Below are positions 56,220 through 64,000 of a stretch of 64,000 nt of DNA, piece by piece. The stretch comes from Candidatus Sulfurimonas marisnigri. Its GTDB lineage: Bacteria > Campylobacterota > Campylobacteria > Campylobacterales > Sulfurimonadaceae. The stretch is taken from contig NZ_CP054493.1 of assembly GCF_015265475.1 (NCBI RefSeq), positions 1,488,001 to 1,552,000 on the forward strand, given 5' to 3'. The position numbers and the translations under genes are program-made. The first letter of the stretch is position 1; every line of letters begins with the position of its first letter. Under the pieces are notes generated by a model that did not search any database, was not told the DNA's origin, and saw only the letters and a list, made by a program, of their open reading frames with translations.

Positions 56220-57683
56220 TTAAGCTCCTACTTCTTGTTTGTCCCATGGTGCTTTAGTATGAGACCAAACTGGTGAATTCATAGCTAAATCCATGTCTTT
56301 AGCAAAAATTGCGAATGCATCATAACCATGGTATGGTCCTGAATAATCCCAAGAGTGCATCTGTCTAAATGGTAATCCCATTTTTTGGAATACATACTTT
56401 TCTTTAACACCAGCAGCAACTAAATCTGGTCTTAATTTTTTAACAAATTGCTCTAACTCATACTCATTTGCATCATCATAAATAAGTGTACTTCTGCTTA
56501 AGTCTTCTTTTGTTCTTTTGTAATCATCACCATGACCAAACTCATAACCAGTACCAATAATCTCCATACCTAAGTCTTCATAAGCGCCAATAACGTGACG
56601 AGGTCTTAACCCACCAATATAAAGCATTACTTTTTTGCCTTCAAGTTTTGACTTATATTTAGCAATAACTTCATCTGTCATTTTTGTATACTTAGCGATT
56701 ACAGCTTCAGTATTTGCTACAATCTCACCACCAAAAAACTCAGCAATTTTTCTTAAACTTGCAGTCGTATTACTTGGACCAAAAAAGTTGTATTCCATCC
56801 AAGGAATCTCAAACTCTTGTTCCATGTGACGAGAGATATAGTTCATAGAACGGTAACAATGAAGTAAGTTTAGTTTTGACTTTGGAGCGATTGCCATCTC
56901 TTTATAAGTAGCATCACCAGTCCACTGAGCGATAACTCTTAGACCCATCTCTTCAAGTAAGATTCTTGTTGCCCAAGCATCTCCACCAATATTATAATCA
57001 CCAATGATAGCAACATCATATGGAGTTGATTGAAAATCTGATCTTGCACTTGTATCAGTCATAACTTCATCACGTATAGCGTCATTTGCAAGGTGATGAC
57101 CAAGAGACTGAGAAACCCCACGGAAACCTTCACATGAAACAGCGATAGTTGGTTTTGAACTCTCAGATTTATGCTTTTTAGCAACTGCTTGGATATCATC
57201 TCCAATTAGACCAATTGGACACTCTGACTGAATAGATATACCGTTATTTAGTGGAAATAATTCATCAATCTCACTAAGAGCTTTTTTAAGTCTTGTATCT
57301 CCACCAAATACAATATCTTTTTCACTAAAATCAGTTGAAAAGTTCATTGTTCCAAATGTATCTATACCTGTAGTACCTGTATAGTAATTTCTTCTACCGC
57401 CACGAGAATATTGACCACAGCCAATAGGTCCATGAGAGATATGAATCATATCTTTAATCGGTCCCCAAACAACACCTTTAGAACCAGCATAAGCACAACC
57501 ACGTTGACTCATTACACCTGGTACGGTTTGTTTATTACTTCTTGTAGTGTCACAAGCACCCTTAACACCTTCTGGTGAATCAACACCTAAATGTTTTGCT
57601 CTACTTTTTGCAGCTTTCGCAGGATAAACTTCTAGTACTTCTTTTATCGCTTCAAGCTGTAGTTCTTCTAACATTTCACTCAT
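56220..57683 (-). CDS. nifD: Mo-nitrogenase MoFe protein alpha chain
   Basis: [20 protein letters not shown] and [18 protein letters not shown] carry the P-cluster ligands. The FeMo-co region has [26 protein letters not shown] and the His ligand in [19 protein letters not shown]. The start is ATG 57683, preceded by a strong AAAGGAG; a longer ATG at 57704 would sit inside the ribosome-site region. The residues match Mo-type, not V- or Fe-only nitrogenase. Confidence 0.97.
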   Translation of the reverse strand: MSEMLEELQLEAIKEVLEVYPAKAAKSRAKHLGVDSPEGVKGACDTTRSNKQTVPGVMSQRGCAYAGSKGVVWGPIKDMIHISHGPIGCGQYSRGGRRNYYTGTTGIDTFGTMNFSTDFSEKDIVFGGDTRLKKALSEIDELFPLNNGISIQSECPIGLIGDDIQAVAKKHKSESSKPTIAVSCEGFRGVSQSLGHHLANDAIRDEVMTDTSARSDFQSTPYDVAIIGDYNIGGDAWATRILLEEMGLRVIAQWTGDATYKEMAIAPKSKLNLLHCYRSMNYISRHMEQEFEIPWMEYNFFGPSNTTASLRKIAEFFGGEIVANTEAVIAKYTKMTDEVIAKYKSKLEGKKVMLYIGGLRPRHVIGAYEDLGMEIIGTGYEFGHGDDYKRTKEDLSRSTLIYDDANEYELEQFVKKLRPDLVAAGVKEKYVFQKMGLPFRQMHSWDYSGPYHGYDAFAIFAKDMDLAMNSPVWSHTKAPWDKQEVGA

Positions 57684-57709
57684 AATTTCTCCTTTGAGGG
57701 TCAAGTAGC

Positions 57710-58063
57710 TTACGCTACTTTAACTCTATATAGATTCATATCATCTAGTTTTTTACATAACTCTTTAGTAACTTCACCATCTACTGATTTAGAGATTTCA
57801 CTAATTTGATATTTATTAGTGTAATAAATCATCTTAAATTCACCCTCAGCTTCAGTATTTGTAAAGTAATCAACAAATGCAGTATGAGCAAAAGTTCCCG
57901 CTGGAACTGTTAGCTCTTCTAACTTAGCACCTTCTCTAGTCTCACTTGTCAATGTAACAGTTTTACCTGATGCATCAATACCTTCATTTACTTTTTCTAT
58001 TACCTTGTCAAAAGACACATCGTTTCCTTCACTTGCTGGAAAATGATAACCACATATAAACAT
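57710..58063 (-). CDS. Hypothetical protein between nifH and nifD
   Basis: A 117-residue mixed alpha/beta protein that opens [20 protein letters not shown]. It has Cys residues only at about 4 and 102 and no known motif. In methanogens two PII-like proteins sit between nifH and nifD; this one lacks the PII pattern and cannot be one of them. The tight spacing to both structural genes suggests equal expression with nitrogenase, so it may be an assembly or regulatory factor. Confidence 0.65.
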   Translation of the reverse strand: MFICGYHFPASEGNDVSFDKVIEKVNEGIDASGKTVTLTSETREGAKLEELTVPAGTFAHTAFVDYFTNTEAEGEFKMIYYTNKYQISEISKSVDGEVTKELCKKLDDMNLYRVKVA

Positions 58064-58109
58064 AATAATTCCTTTTTAATTTTCTTATTTTTATTTTTTA
58101 TAAAGAAAC

Positions 58110-59054
<945 letters not shown>

Positions 59055-59062
59055 CTAATAAC

Positions 59063-59082
59063 ATTACATATAGTGTTCCTTA
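59063..59082 (-). promoter_or_regulatory. Sigma-54-like promoter of nifH
   Basis: Minus-strand reading TAAGGAACACTATATGTAAT, with GG at 59079-59078 and GT ten bases further. The core of 17 bases is identical to the element upstream of the first ferredoxin. It lies about 42 bases before the nifH ATG. Confidence 0.75.
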
Positions 59083-59164
59083 GACAAAAATATTCGTTTA
59101 TAAATTTGTAAATTTCGCACAAAACCCTATTTAAAGGGCTTTAAAGATATTTTAGTAAGAAATT

Positions 59165-59180
59165 TGTGTATTTTTAGAAA
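59165..59180 (-). promoter_or_regulatory. Possible imperfect NifA site upstream of nifH
   Basis: TGT-N10-AAA differs from the TGT-N10-ACA consensus at one base. Its centre is about 93 bases upstream of the nifH promoter GG, the same distance as the exact site upstream of the ferredoxin gene. Weak on its own. Confidence 0.35.
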
Positions 59181-59260
59181 GTGAATTTGGGAAAAAGAAG
59201 TTTACATTTTTGAATAATTGCTATAACAAAAATGTTTTTTATATTGGTATTACTCTTATT

Positions 59261-59590
59261 TTACACTCTACATGTAAAACAGTTCACCTGATCTTTACAT
59301 GTAGCACAAGCTGGAGCTACTTCGTCTATACTGTCATATATAAACTTCTTCCAAAGCTTATCTTGAGGTTTTATCTCTGAAAGTGATGGAAAGTGTTTTT
59401 TCATAAAAACTCCCATCTCAAATCTGTTTTTAAAACCCAAGTCTTGATAGAGATGGTTCATCATAAGTGATACTCTTGAGAGATATGGAGCAACCTCATT
59501 TTTACTATGTTCATCAATTGCATAAGACTGCAAAAACTGCGTTACTTTCTCTTCTAGTATTTTGTTGTTAGTTTTAAATGCCGTAGTCAT
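59261..59590 (-). CDS. nifQ: NifQ-like molybdenum donor protein
   Basis: The C-terminal half is typical of NifQ: MNHLYQDLGFKNRFEMGVF, MKKHFPSLSEIKPQDKLWKK, then PACATCKDQVNCFTC, the Cys cluster for a Mo-Fe-S centre. At 109 residues it is shorter than enterobacterial NifQ. I use ATG 59590, which forms an ATGA overlap with the upstream nifX stop. NifQ delivers Mo to NifEN/NifH in FeMo-co synthesis. It ends the NifX-cowN operon. Confidence 0.85.
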   Translation of the reverse strand: MTTAFKTNNKILEEKVTQFLQSYAIDEHSKNEVAPYLSRVSLMMNHLYQDLGFKNRFEMGVFMKKHFPSLSEIKPQDKLWKKFIYDSIDEVAPACATCKDQVNCFTCRV

Positions 59591-59952
59591 TTTAAAAGTA
59601 TCCTCTTCAACCACAAAGGAGGATTGTCTTTCATTAGTTTTTGTATTGATTGCAAAACTTCTTCTATTTTCTCATCTTCTTTTGATGACTTCATAGGAAA
59701 AGAGCCTGAGAGTTTCACCATGCTTGCTGCTTTTGGGCCTATTTTAGTTACATAGACTATATCACTACCATCAACACACATGATTTTATACTCTAGCTTA
59801 TCAGCTTCTTGCTCATACTTTAGTGATGAGTCAACTTCATTTATAAGTTCATAGTTCTCTTCATTAACACCATATATATAAAATTTTTCACACCAGCCAA
59901 AGTGCTCATTTACATGTAAGCCATCTTTTGAGGCAAAAGCTATCTTAATCAT
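59587..59952 (-). CDS. nifX: NifX-type cofactor-binding protein
   Basis: The protein opens IKIAFASKDGLHVNEHFGWC, the standard start of the NifX/NafY/NifB-C domain that binds NifB-co or FeMo-co precursors. VYVTKIGPKAASMVKLSGSF is the second conserved strand. A tail of about 25 residues follows (LMKDNPPLWLKRILLK). It overlaps the Sel1-NifU gene upstream by 4 bases and nifQ downstream by 4. It probably carries cofactor intermediates between NifB and NifEN. Confidence 0.88.
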   Translation of the reverse strand: MIKIAFASKDGLHVNEHFGWCEKFYIYGVNEENYELINEVDSSLKYEQEADKLEYKIMCVDGSDIVYVTKIGPKAASMVKLSGSFPMKSSKEDEKIEEVLQSIQKLMKDNPPLWLKRILLK

Positions 59953-60686
59953 ATTACATATACCAAAATATTTTCATCTATAACTTTTGATAAAGTATCA
60001 TAAATTAAACCATAAGTACTAGTTGAGGCCATTGAACAACCGGCACAATTACCTTGGTAAGCAAGTCTAATCTCAATATCTGGTTTATTTACATAATCTA
60101 GAATCATAATATTTCCACCGTCTTTTACAAGTATGGGTCTAATATATCTCTCAATTGCATCGTTTAAAATTTCAAGCTGTTTTTCATCAGTGCTAGTTCT
60201 ATATGTTATATTTAACTTAGCCCAGAGATTTGGCTTAGTGTCTAAACCACCTACCATTGATATAGCCATTGGATGGTTAGATTTTGCAGCACTTAAGATA
60301 CACTCAAAACCCTCTTTTACAGACTCTTCATTTGTTCTATCTTTTAAAAGAAGGTAACCAAGTCTAAAGTTAGCATTTTGATGGTTTTTTGCTACTGCTT
60401 TTCTAAAGTAAGCTATACTTTTTTCCATATCTTCTTCAACGCCGAGTTTTGTCTGATAGATTAATGCTAGATTATAGTTTGCAGAGTCATTGTCATATTC
60501 ACTTGCTTTTAAAAACCACTCTCTAGCTCTTGTGAAGTCTTTATCAACACCATCACCTTTTAGGTACATCAAACCAATATTTGTCATCGCTTGGTCGTTT
60601 TTTTTACTAGATTCTTCTTCCCAAATAGTGTAGGCTTTATCAAAATCTTTTTCTCTATATGCTTGTAATGCTTCTTTGTGACTCAT
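59949..60686 (-). CDS. Sel1-repeat protein fused to a NifU C-terminal-like domain
   Basis: The first 160 residues are Sel1/TPR repeats (MTNIGLMYLKGDGVDKDFTR, NYNLALIYQTKLGVEEDMEK, FRLGYLLLKDR). The last 75 match the Nfu/NifU C-terminal Fe-S scaffold: IRPILVKDGGNIMILDYV and QGNCAGCSMASTSTYG with the CxxC pair. I place the start at ATG 60686 (MSHKEALQAY), preceded by AAAAAAGGA; a longer ATG at 60728 overlaps cowN. Such a fusion may bring Fe-S cluster delivery to a protein partner. Confidence 0.85.
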   Translation of the reverse strand: MSHKEALQAYREKDFDKAYTIWEEESSKKNDQAMTNIGLMYLKGDGVDKDFTRAREWFLKASEYDNDSANYNLALIYQTKLGVEEDMEKSIAYFRKAVAKNHQNANFRLGYLLLKDRTNEESVKEGFECILSAAKSNHPMAISMVGGLDTKPNLWAKLNITYRTSTDEKQLEILNDAIERYIRPILVKDGGNIMILDYVNKPDIEIRLAYQGNCAGCSMASTSTYGLIYDTLSKVIDENILVYVI

Positions 60687-60699
60687 AATTAATCCTTTT

Positions 60700-61008
60700 T
60701 TAGCAACACTCGAACTCAACCTGTTCAAGTACTTCTATACCTGCTTCGAAATCGTACTCTTCAAAAAGATCAGATATGTAAAATACATTTGCGCAGACTA
60801 GGTAGAGAGTGTCTTTATTACCATCTTTTTCAAAAACTTCTCTATAGTTTTGTGGTATTTTATTCATAAAGTTATTCCAAAGTCTGTTTTTTGACTCTGG
60901 TTTTAACTTAAATAGTTCAATCATAGCGTCTATGACTAGTGCTGAATTTTCATAACAATCAATATTGTCAAAAGTTATATACCTATCCTTTTCTGAACTC
61001 ATGCCCAT
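60700..61008 (-). CDS. cowN: CowN: CO-protection protein of nitrogenase
   Basis: The 102 residues match CowN along their length: KDRYITFDNIDCYENSALV near the start, NRLWNNFMNKIP, TLYLVCANVFYISDLFEEYD, and the typical VLEQVEFECC end. CowN lets nitrogenase work in the presence of carbon monoxide. An MGMSSE or MSSE start is possible. It overlaps the NifX-like gene by one base. Confidence 0.88.
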   Translation of the reverse strand: MGMSSEKDRYITFDNIDCYENSALVIDAMIELFKLKPESKNRLWNNFMNKIPQNYREVFEKDGNKDTLYLVCANVFYISDLFEEYDFEAGIEVLEQVEFECC

Positions 61009-61400
61009 TATGCATTCTCACAACCACATCTACATGTACTACCATCACCACCCGGATCAAGTTTGTCTTTATAGTTGCTTTTATTAACTATCTGAAGTTT
61101 TTTGTTTAAAAAACCTTTTAATATTTCATCAATAGACATCTTTGTATGTTCTACGCTGTAAACACTCATCTCATTTTTTGCAAATGATTTGTAAACTCCT
61201 TCACCCATATGGTAAAAGATTGTTGATGTAGCACCATTTTCTTTTAAAAATCCCGCACTCTTTGGACCTTCACCTTCTGCTTCATTTTTTATAACTACCA
61301 AGTCACCACACGTAGTGTCTAGTATCCCAAAAAATGGGGCTTTTCCATAAAGTTCTGATATTGTCGATGACTCTTGCTTATCTAAAGGTATAGCTAACAT
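61008..61400 (-). CDS. NifX/NifB-C-domain protein with a Cys-rich tail
   Basis: A NifX-family fold: MLAIPLDKQESSTISELYGK, FFGILDTTCGDLVVIKNEA, GATSTIFYHMGEGVYKSFAK. The end carries TCRCGCENA, a Cys-rich tail that NifX lacks. It is a third NifX-type domain in the window, with NifB and the nifX gene. It is the first gene of the operon with its own sigma-54-like element. It probably handles a FeMo-co intermediate; the tail could bind an Fe-S cluster. Confidence 0.8.
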   Translation of the reverse strand: MLAIPLDKQESSTISELYGKAPFFGILDTTCGDLVVIKNEAEGEGPKSAGFLKENGATSTIFYHMGEGVYKSFAKNEMSVYSVEHTKMSIDEILKGFLNKKLQIVNKSNYKDKLDPGGDGSTCRCGCENA

Positions 61401-61433
61401 ATTCTCTCCTTAATTAATACTATTAACCTTTAC

Positions 61434-61453
61434 TATACAAGTTATGTTCCCTT
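61434..61453 (-). promoter_or_regulatory. Sigma-54-like promoter of the NifX-like/cowN unit
   Basis: Read on the minus strand it gives AAGGGAACATAACTTGTATA; GG (61450-61449) and GT are N10 apart. It lies about 35 bases before the ATG of the NifX-like gene and is back to back with the nifE element. Confidence 0.6.
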
Positions 61454-61461
61454 GAGACTCC

Positions 61462-61481
61462 AAAGGAATAATTTATGTATA
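61462..61481 (+). promoter_or_regulatory. Sigma-54-like promoter of nifE
   Basis: AAAGGAATAATTTATGTATA; GG at 61465-61466 approximately, GT ten bases on. It shares the GGAA and TATGTATA parts with the ferredoxin and nifH elements and lies about 22 bases before the nifE ATG. Confidence 0.6.
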
Positions 61482-61502
61482 AATAACAATAAGGATAATA
61501 TT

Positions 61503-62843
61503 ATGGTAAATAAAAAATTAATTCGTGAACTGTTAAATGAGTCTGCATGTTCACATAATGATAAAAAAAAGAGTAGTTGTGATAAACCAAAACCAGGTGC
61601 GACAACTGGTGGATGTGCTTTTGAAGGTGCTCAAATTGCCCTATTTCCATACGCTGATGCGGTTCATCTTGTTCATGGACCTTCTACATGTCAAGGAGCT
61701 TCTTGGGAGACAAGAGAGACTCCAACAAGCTATGAAGGTGAAAACAACACTCTAACGGGTTACTATACAGATGTAACAACCAATGACATTATCTTTGGAA
61801 GTGATAAAAAACTTATAACATCCATTGAGTATCTTATAGAGCATAAAAAACCAAAGGCGATTTTTGTTTATGAAACTTGTGTAACTGCTATGATTGGTGA
61901 TGATATAGACACTACATGTAAGAATTTAGAGAACAAACACAATATTAAAATAGTTGTCGTTCATGCTCCAGGGTTTGTCGGAAGTAAAAACTTAGGCTCT
62001 CGTCTTGGCGGAGAAGCTGTTTTAAATCAACTTATTGGAACACGTGAGCCTGAGGAGATTCACCCCTTTGGAATTAACCTCATTGGTGAGTACAACGTGA
62101 CAGGCGACATGTGGCAATACACTCCTATACTTGAGAAGATTGGTATCAAAATAGTCTCAACTCTAGCCGGCGATGGAAGAGTTGAGAAAATCCAAACTGC
62201 TCACAGGGCAAAACTAAATGTGATTGTATGTGCAAAATCTTTAGTAACACTCACTAGAAAAATGCAAGAGAGATATGGCATACCTTACATCTCTGTATCG
62301 TTTTACGGAAAAAGAGACACATCAAACGCAATTATGTCAATCGTAAATGCTTTTGGCGATGAAGAGTTAACAAGAAAAGCAAAAATCATTATTGAAGAAG
62401 AAGAAGCTGCTTTGGAAGAACGTCTGATTCCATATAGAAAAATCCTAAATGGTAAAAAAGCCATACTCAACACTGGCGGAAACAAGTCATGGTCAATAGC
62501 TTCAGCGCTTCAAGATATAGGGATAGAAGTTGTTGCAACAAGTGTTAGAAAATCGACACTTGAAGATATCGAAATAGCAAAGCAATATGTAAAAATACTT
62601 ATGAAAGTTCCAGCCAACGAACAGGCAAAACTAATAGATGAGCATAATGTAGATATTTTACTAGCGGGTGGAAGAAGTCTATACACTGCCATAAAGAAAA
62701 AAGTAGCCTTTGTAGATGTTAACCAAGAGAAAAAACTAAGTTACGGAGCGTATGGTGGACTTGAAAACTTGGCAAAAGATGTTTGTGCAGCTGTAAACAA
62801 CCCAGTTTTTAAAATAGTTGGAGAAGCTGCTCCTTGGGAGTAG
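61503..62843 (+). CDS. nifE: Nitrogenase cofactor scaffold subunit NifE
   Basis: GGCAFEGAQIALFPYADAVH, HGPSTCQGASWETRE, HAPGFVGSKNLGSRLGGEA, INLIGEYNVTGDMWQ and HRAKLNVIVCAKSLV together are NifE-specific. The 446-residue length is normal. NifE and NifN form the scaffold on which NifB-co becomes FeMo-co. I use ATG 61503, preceded by AAGGAT; an earlier in-frame ATG at 61452 falls before the promoter element. It is expected to be followed by nifN, but is not. Confidence 0.95.
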   Translation: MVNKKLIRELLNESACSHNDKKKSSCDKPKPGATTGGCAFEGAQIALFPYADAVHLVHGPSTCQGASWETRETPTSYEGENNTLTGYYTDVTTNDIIFGSDKKLITSIEYLIEHKKPKAIFVYETCVTAMIGDDIDTTCKNLENKHNIKIVVVHAPGFVGSKNLGSRLGGEAVLNQLIGTREPEEIHPFGINLIGEYNVTGDMWQYTPILEKIGIKIVSTLAGDGRVEKIQTAHRAKLNVIVCAKSLVTLTRKMQERYGIPYISVSFYGKRDTSNAIMSIVNAFGDEELTRKAKIIIEEEEAALEERLIPYRKILNGKKAILNTGGNKSWSIASALQDIGIEVVATSVRKSTLEDIEIAKQYVKILMKVPANEQAKLIDEHNVDILLAGGRSLYTAIKKKVAFVDVNQEKKLSYGAYGGLENLAKDVCAAVNNPVFKIVGEAAPWE

Positions 62844-62901
62844 ACATTTGTACATGTAGATATTAAGCTCGAACCTTCCATATAAAAAAATCATAAGTTG
62901 T

Positions 62902-62933
62902 AAAAAAGCTAAGTTACGGAGAGTAAGGTGTAC
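62902..62933 (+). repeat. Near-copy of the nifE tail after the nifE stop
   Basis: The core CTAAGTTACGGAG occurs at 62736-62748 inside nifE (KLSYGAYGG codons) and again at 62909-62921 past its stop. With its flanks, 27 of 30 bases agree with one inserted G. It is not in an open frame. It looks like a scar of duplication or recombination. Confidence 0.6.
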
Positions 62934-62959
62934 TACGATTTATTATAAACTTAATATAC

Positions 62960-63076
62960 TTATTTTCTGTGAGCTATCCTAATTACGGATATAACTAAAA
63001 GGTTGTTTTCTTTTAAATAGATAATGCGATAATTACCAGCTCGTTTTCTAAATTTACCTTTGTGTGGAATGTCCCC
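62960..63076 (-). pseudogene. Remnant of a RelE/ParE-type toxin (C-terminal part)
   Basis: The minus-strand frame encodes 38 residues with HKGKFRKRAGNYRIIYL and VISVIRIAHRK followed by a stop. It is the C-terminal half of RelE-type toxins, which keep Arg residues in this region. The N-terminal half is missing: the frame is preceded by the Fic stop codon. No antitoxin gene is present. It is probably a dead fragment. Confidence 0.75.
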
Positions 63077-63079
63077 TAT

Positions 63080-64000
63080 TTAATAGACAATATCATATCT
63101 GATATTTCTTCCTTGAGTACCTTCAATCTGATGTAAACAACCCAATTTCACAAGCTCTTGTATATCTCTTTTTGCTGTTGCCAAAGATGTTTTGGTCATT
63201 GCAACATATTTTTTTGTAGTAAGCCCGCCTTGAAATTCTCCTTCGTTATACTCTAATAACTTGCTCAGCACTTTTAATTGGCGCTGATTTAAAGTAATTT
63301 GACGCACCTTATCCCAAAACTTTGTTTTTTGTATAACTCTGTTGATCGCATCAAGTGTCTCTTGAAGTGAGTCGTTAAATCTATCTAAATACCATAATAC
63401 CCAAGCTGTACAATCTAAATCTGGATTGTCTATCAAGTTTTGAGACATCTCTAGTTTGTCATAATAATTTTTACGATCTTTTGCTATTGCACTAGAGATA
63501 GAAAAATATTTATATTCTATCCCAAAATCTTTTGAGATTATGTAATCACTTATGATTCTTGCCATTCTGCCATTGCCGTCATCATAAGGGTGAGTAGTTA
63601 CAAACCATAAATGTGCTATCGCGCTTTTAATATAGATATCGTCATCGCTTGTATTAATATACTTCAACAAAGCATCCACATCATTATCTATTCTCTTAGC
63701 AGGCACTCCTACGAAATGTACTTTTTCTTTGCCAATTACGCCTGAGACAATTTGCATGTCATCATAATCACGAAACACTCCCAGTTTGATTTTAGTAAAA
63801 CGGCTTGGAGTCTGGGAAAGAAGTGAAATATGCCATTTATGTAAACGCTCTAATTCTAGTGGCGTTGTGTTGAGTATGGTATCCATTAAAATATCCGCGA
63901 GAGAGTCAGTGTGATGGGTAGACTTGTCATATACTTTGTCAAATGTTGCATCTAGTTTTTTTCTTATTGAAGATCTTACACTCTCTCTTTGAAGATGTTC
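63080..64000 (-). CDS. Fic-family adenylyltransferase (5' end outside window)
   Basis: The active site THPYDDGNGRMARI is the HPFx(D/E)GNGR motif of Fic enzymes, which transfer AMP or another nucleotide part to target proteins. An upstream part (VRSSIRKKLDATFDKVY) and KLGVFRDYDDMQIVSG fit the DUF4172-type Fic proteins. A winged helix (GGLTTKKYVAMTKTSLATAK) ends it. The frame is open to the window edge, so the start and any inhibitory helix are outside. It lies beside a RelE remnant at the end of the nif locus. Confidence 0.9.
   Translation of the reverse strand, partial: EHLQRESVRSSIRKKLDATFDKVYDKSTHHTDSLADILMDTILNTTPLELERLHKWHISLLSQTPSRFTKIKLGVFRDYDDMQIVSGVIGKEKVHFVGVPAKRIDNDVDALLKYINTSDDDIYIKSAIAHLWFVTTHPYDDGNGRMARIISDYIISKDFGIEYKYFSISSAIAKDRKNYYDKLEMSQNLIDNPDLDCTAWVLWYLDRFNDSLQETLDAINRVIQKTKFWDKVRQITLNQRQLKVLSKLLEYNEGEFQGGLTTKKYVAMTKTSLATAKRDIQELVKLGCLHQIEGTQGRNIRYDIVY

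Noticed and set aside
61452-61502. Upstream extension of nifE by 17 residues
   Set aside because: It overlaps the promoter element and the ribosome site of ATG 61503, and NifE homologues start near the latter.

Overview
The window is one contiguous stretch of AT-rich, gene-dense bacterial DNA. It looks like a free-living, nitrogen-fixing member of the Campylobacterota, most like Sulfurimonas or Sulfuricurvum. That placement is inferred from low GC, the style of the sensor kinases (NIAHQWRQPL H-box), the CheV and oadGAB genes, the efflux genes and a Mo-nitrogenase locus. No rRNA, tRNA, CRISPR array or insertion sequence was recognised.

Positions 1-38,450 are mostly housekeeping and regulation. 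They hold a truncated M1 peptidase/ChaN fusion, a GGDEF-EAL/histidine kinase/response regulator operon, and polA preceded by a small protein that looks like a dead fragment of a DnaE-type polymerase palm. A TauE-like membrane protein with a NosL-like copper protein follows, then a Xer-type recombinase with an HD protein and a YfgM/BamB-like pair. Next come gatC, an ArsC-like gene and pilT. After a poorly coding stretch (16.3-17.25 kb) there is a MidA-type methyltransferase, a tolC, an argD-like gene and a MATE pump. An efflux/secretion operon follows that includes an ABC membrane domain without ATPase and a molybdopterin oxidoreductase. cheV, oadB-oadA-oadG, small membrane proteins, htpG, a NYN-LOTUS protein and a membrane J-domain protein complete this part.

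Positions 38,490-62,843 form a large nif locus in several transcription units: (i) rightward fdx-fdx-nifB-nifV-acyltransferase-BFD-like-LRR; (ii) leftward nifA-peroxiredoxin-like-SIR2-like-ClpX-unknown; (iii) leftward 29-aa peptide-aldo/keto reductase-flavoprotein-nifT; (iv) leftward nifH-unknown-nifD-nifK; (v) leftward NifX-like-cowN-Sel1/NifU fusion-nifX-nifQ; (vi) rightward nifE. Five of these units, and nifB itself inside unit i, have an upstream element of the form GGAAyA...TGwA. This resembles a sigma-54 promoter with an altered -12 half and would fit control by the NifA encoded here. An exact NifA-type TGT-N10-ACA site lies upstream of the first ferredoxin. nifN does not follow nifE. 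Its expected place holds a short near-copy of the nifE tail, a RelE-type toxin remnant and a Fic-family gene that runs off the window.

A two-gene accessory cassette with a nuclease-helicase (51.8-54.1 kb), followed by a GNAT gene, sits inside the nif locus and may be a defence module. Across the whole window the palindrome TACATGTA is strongly over-represented. All names rest on reading motifs by eye; no searches were run.
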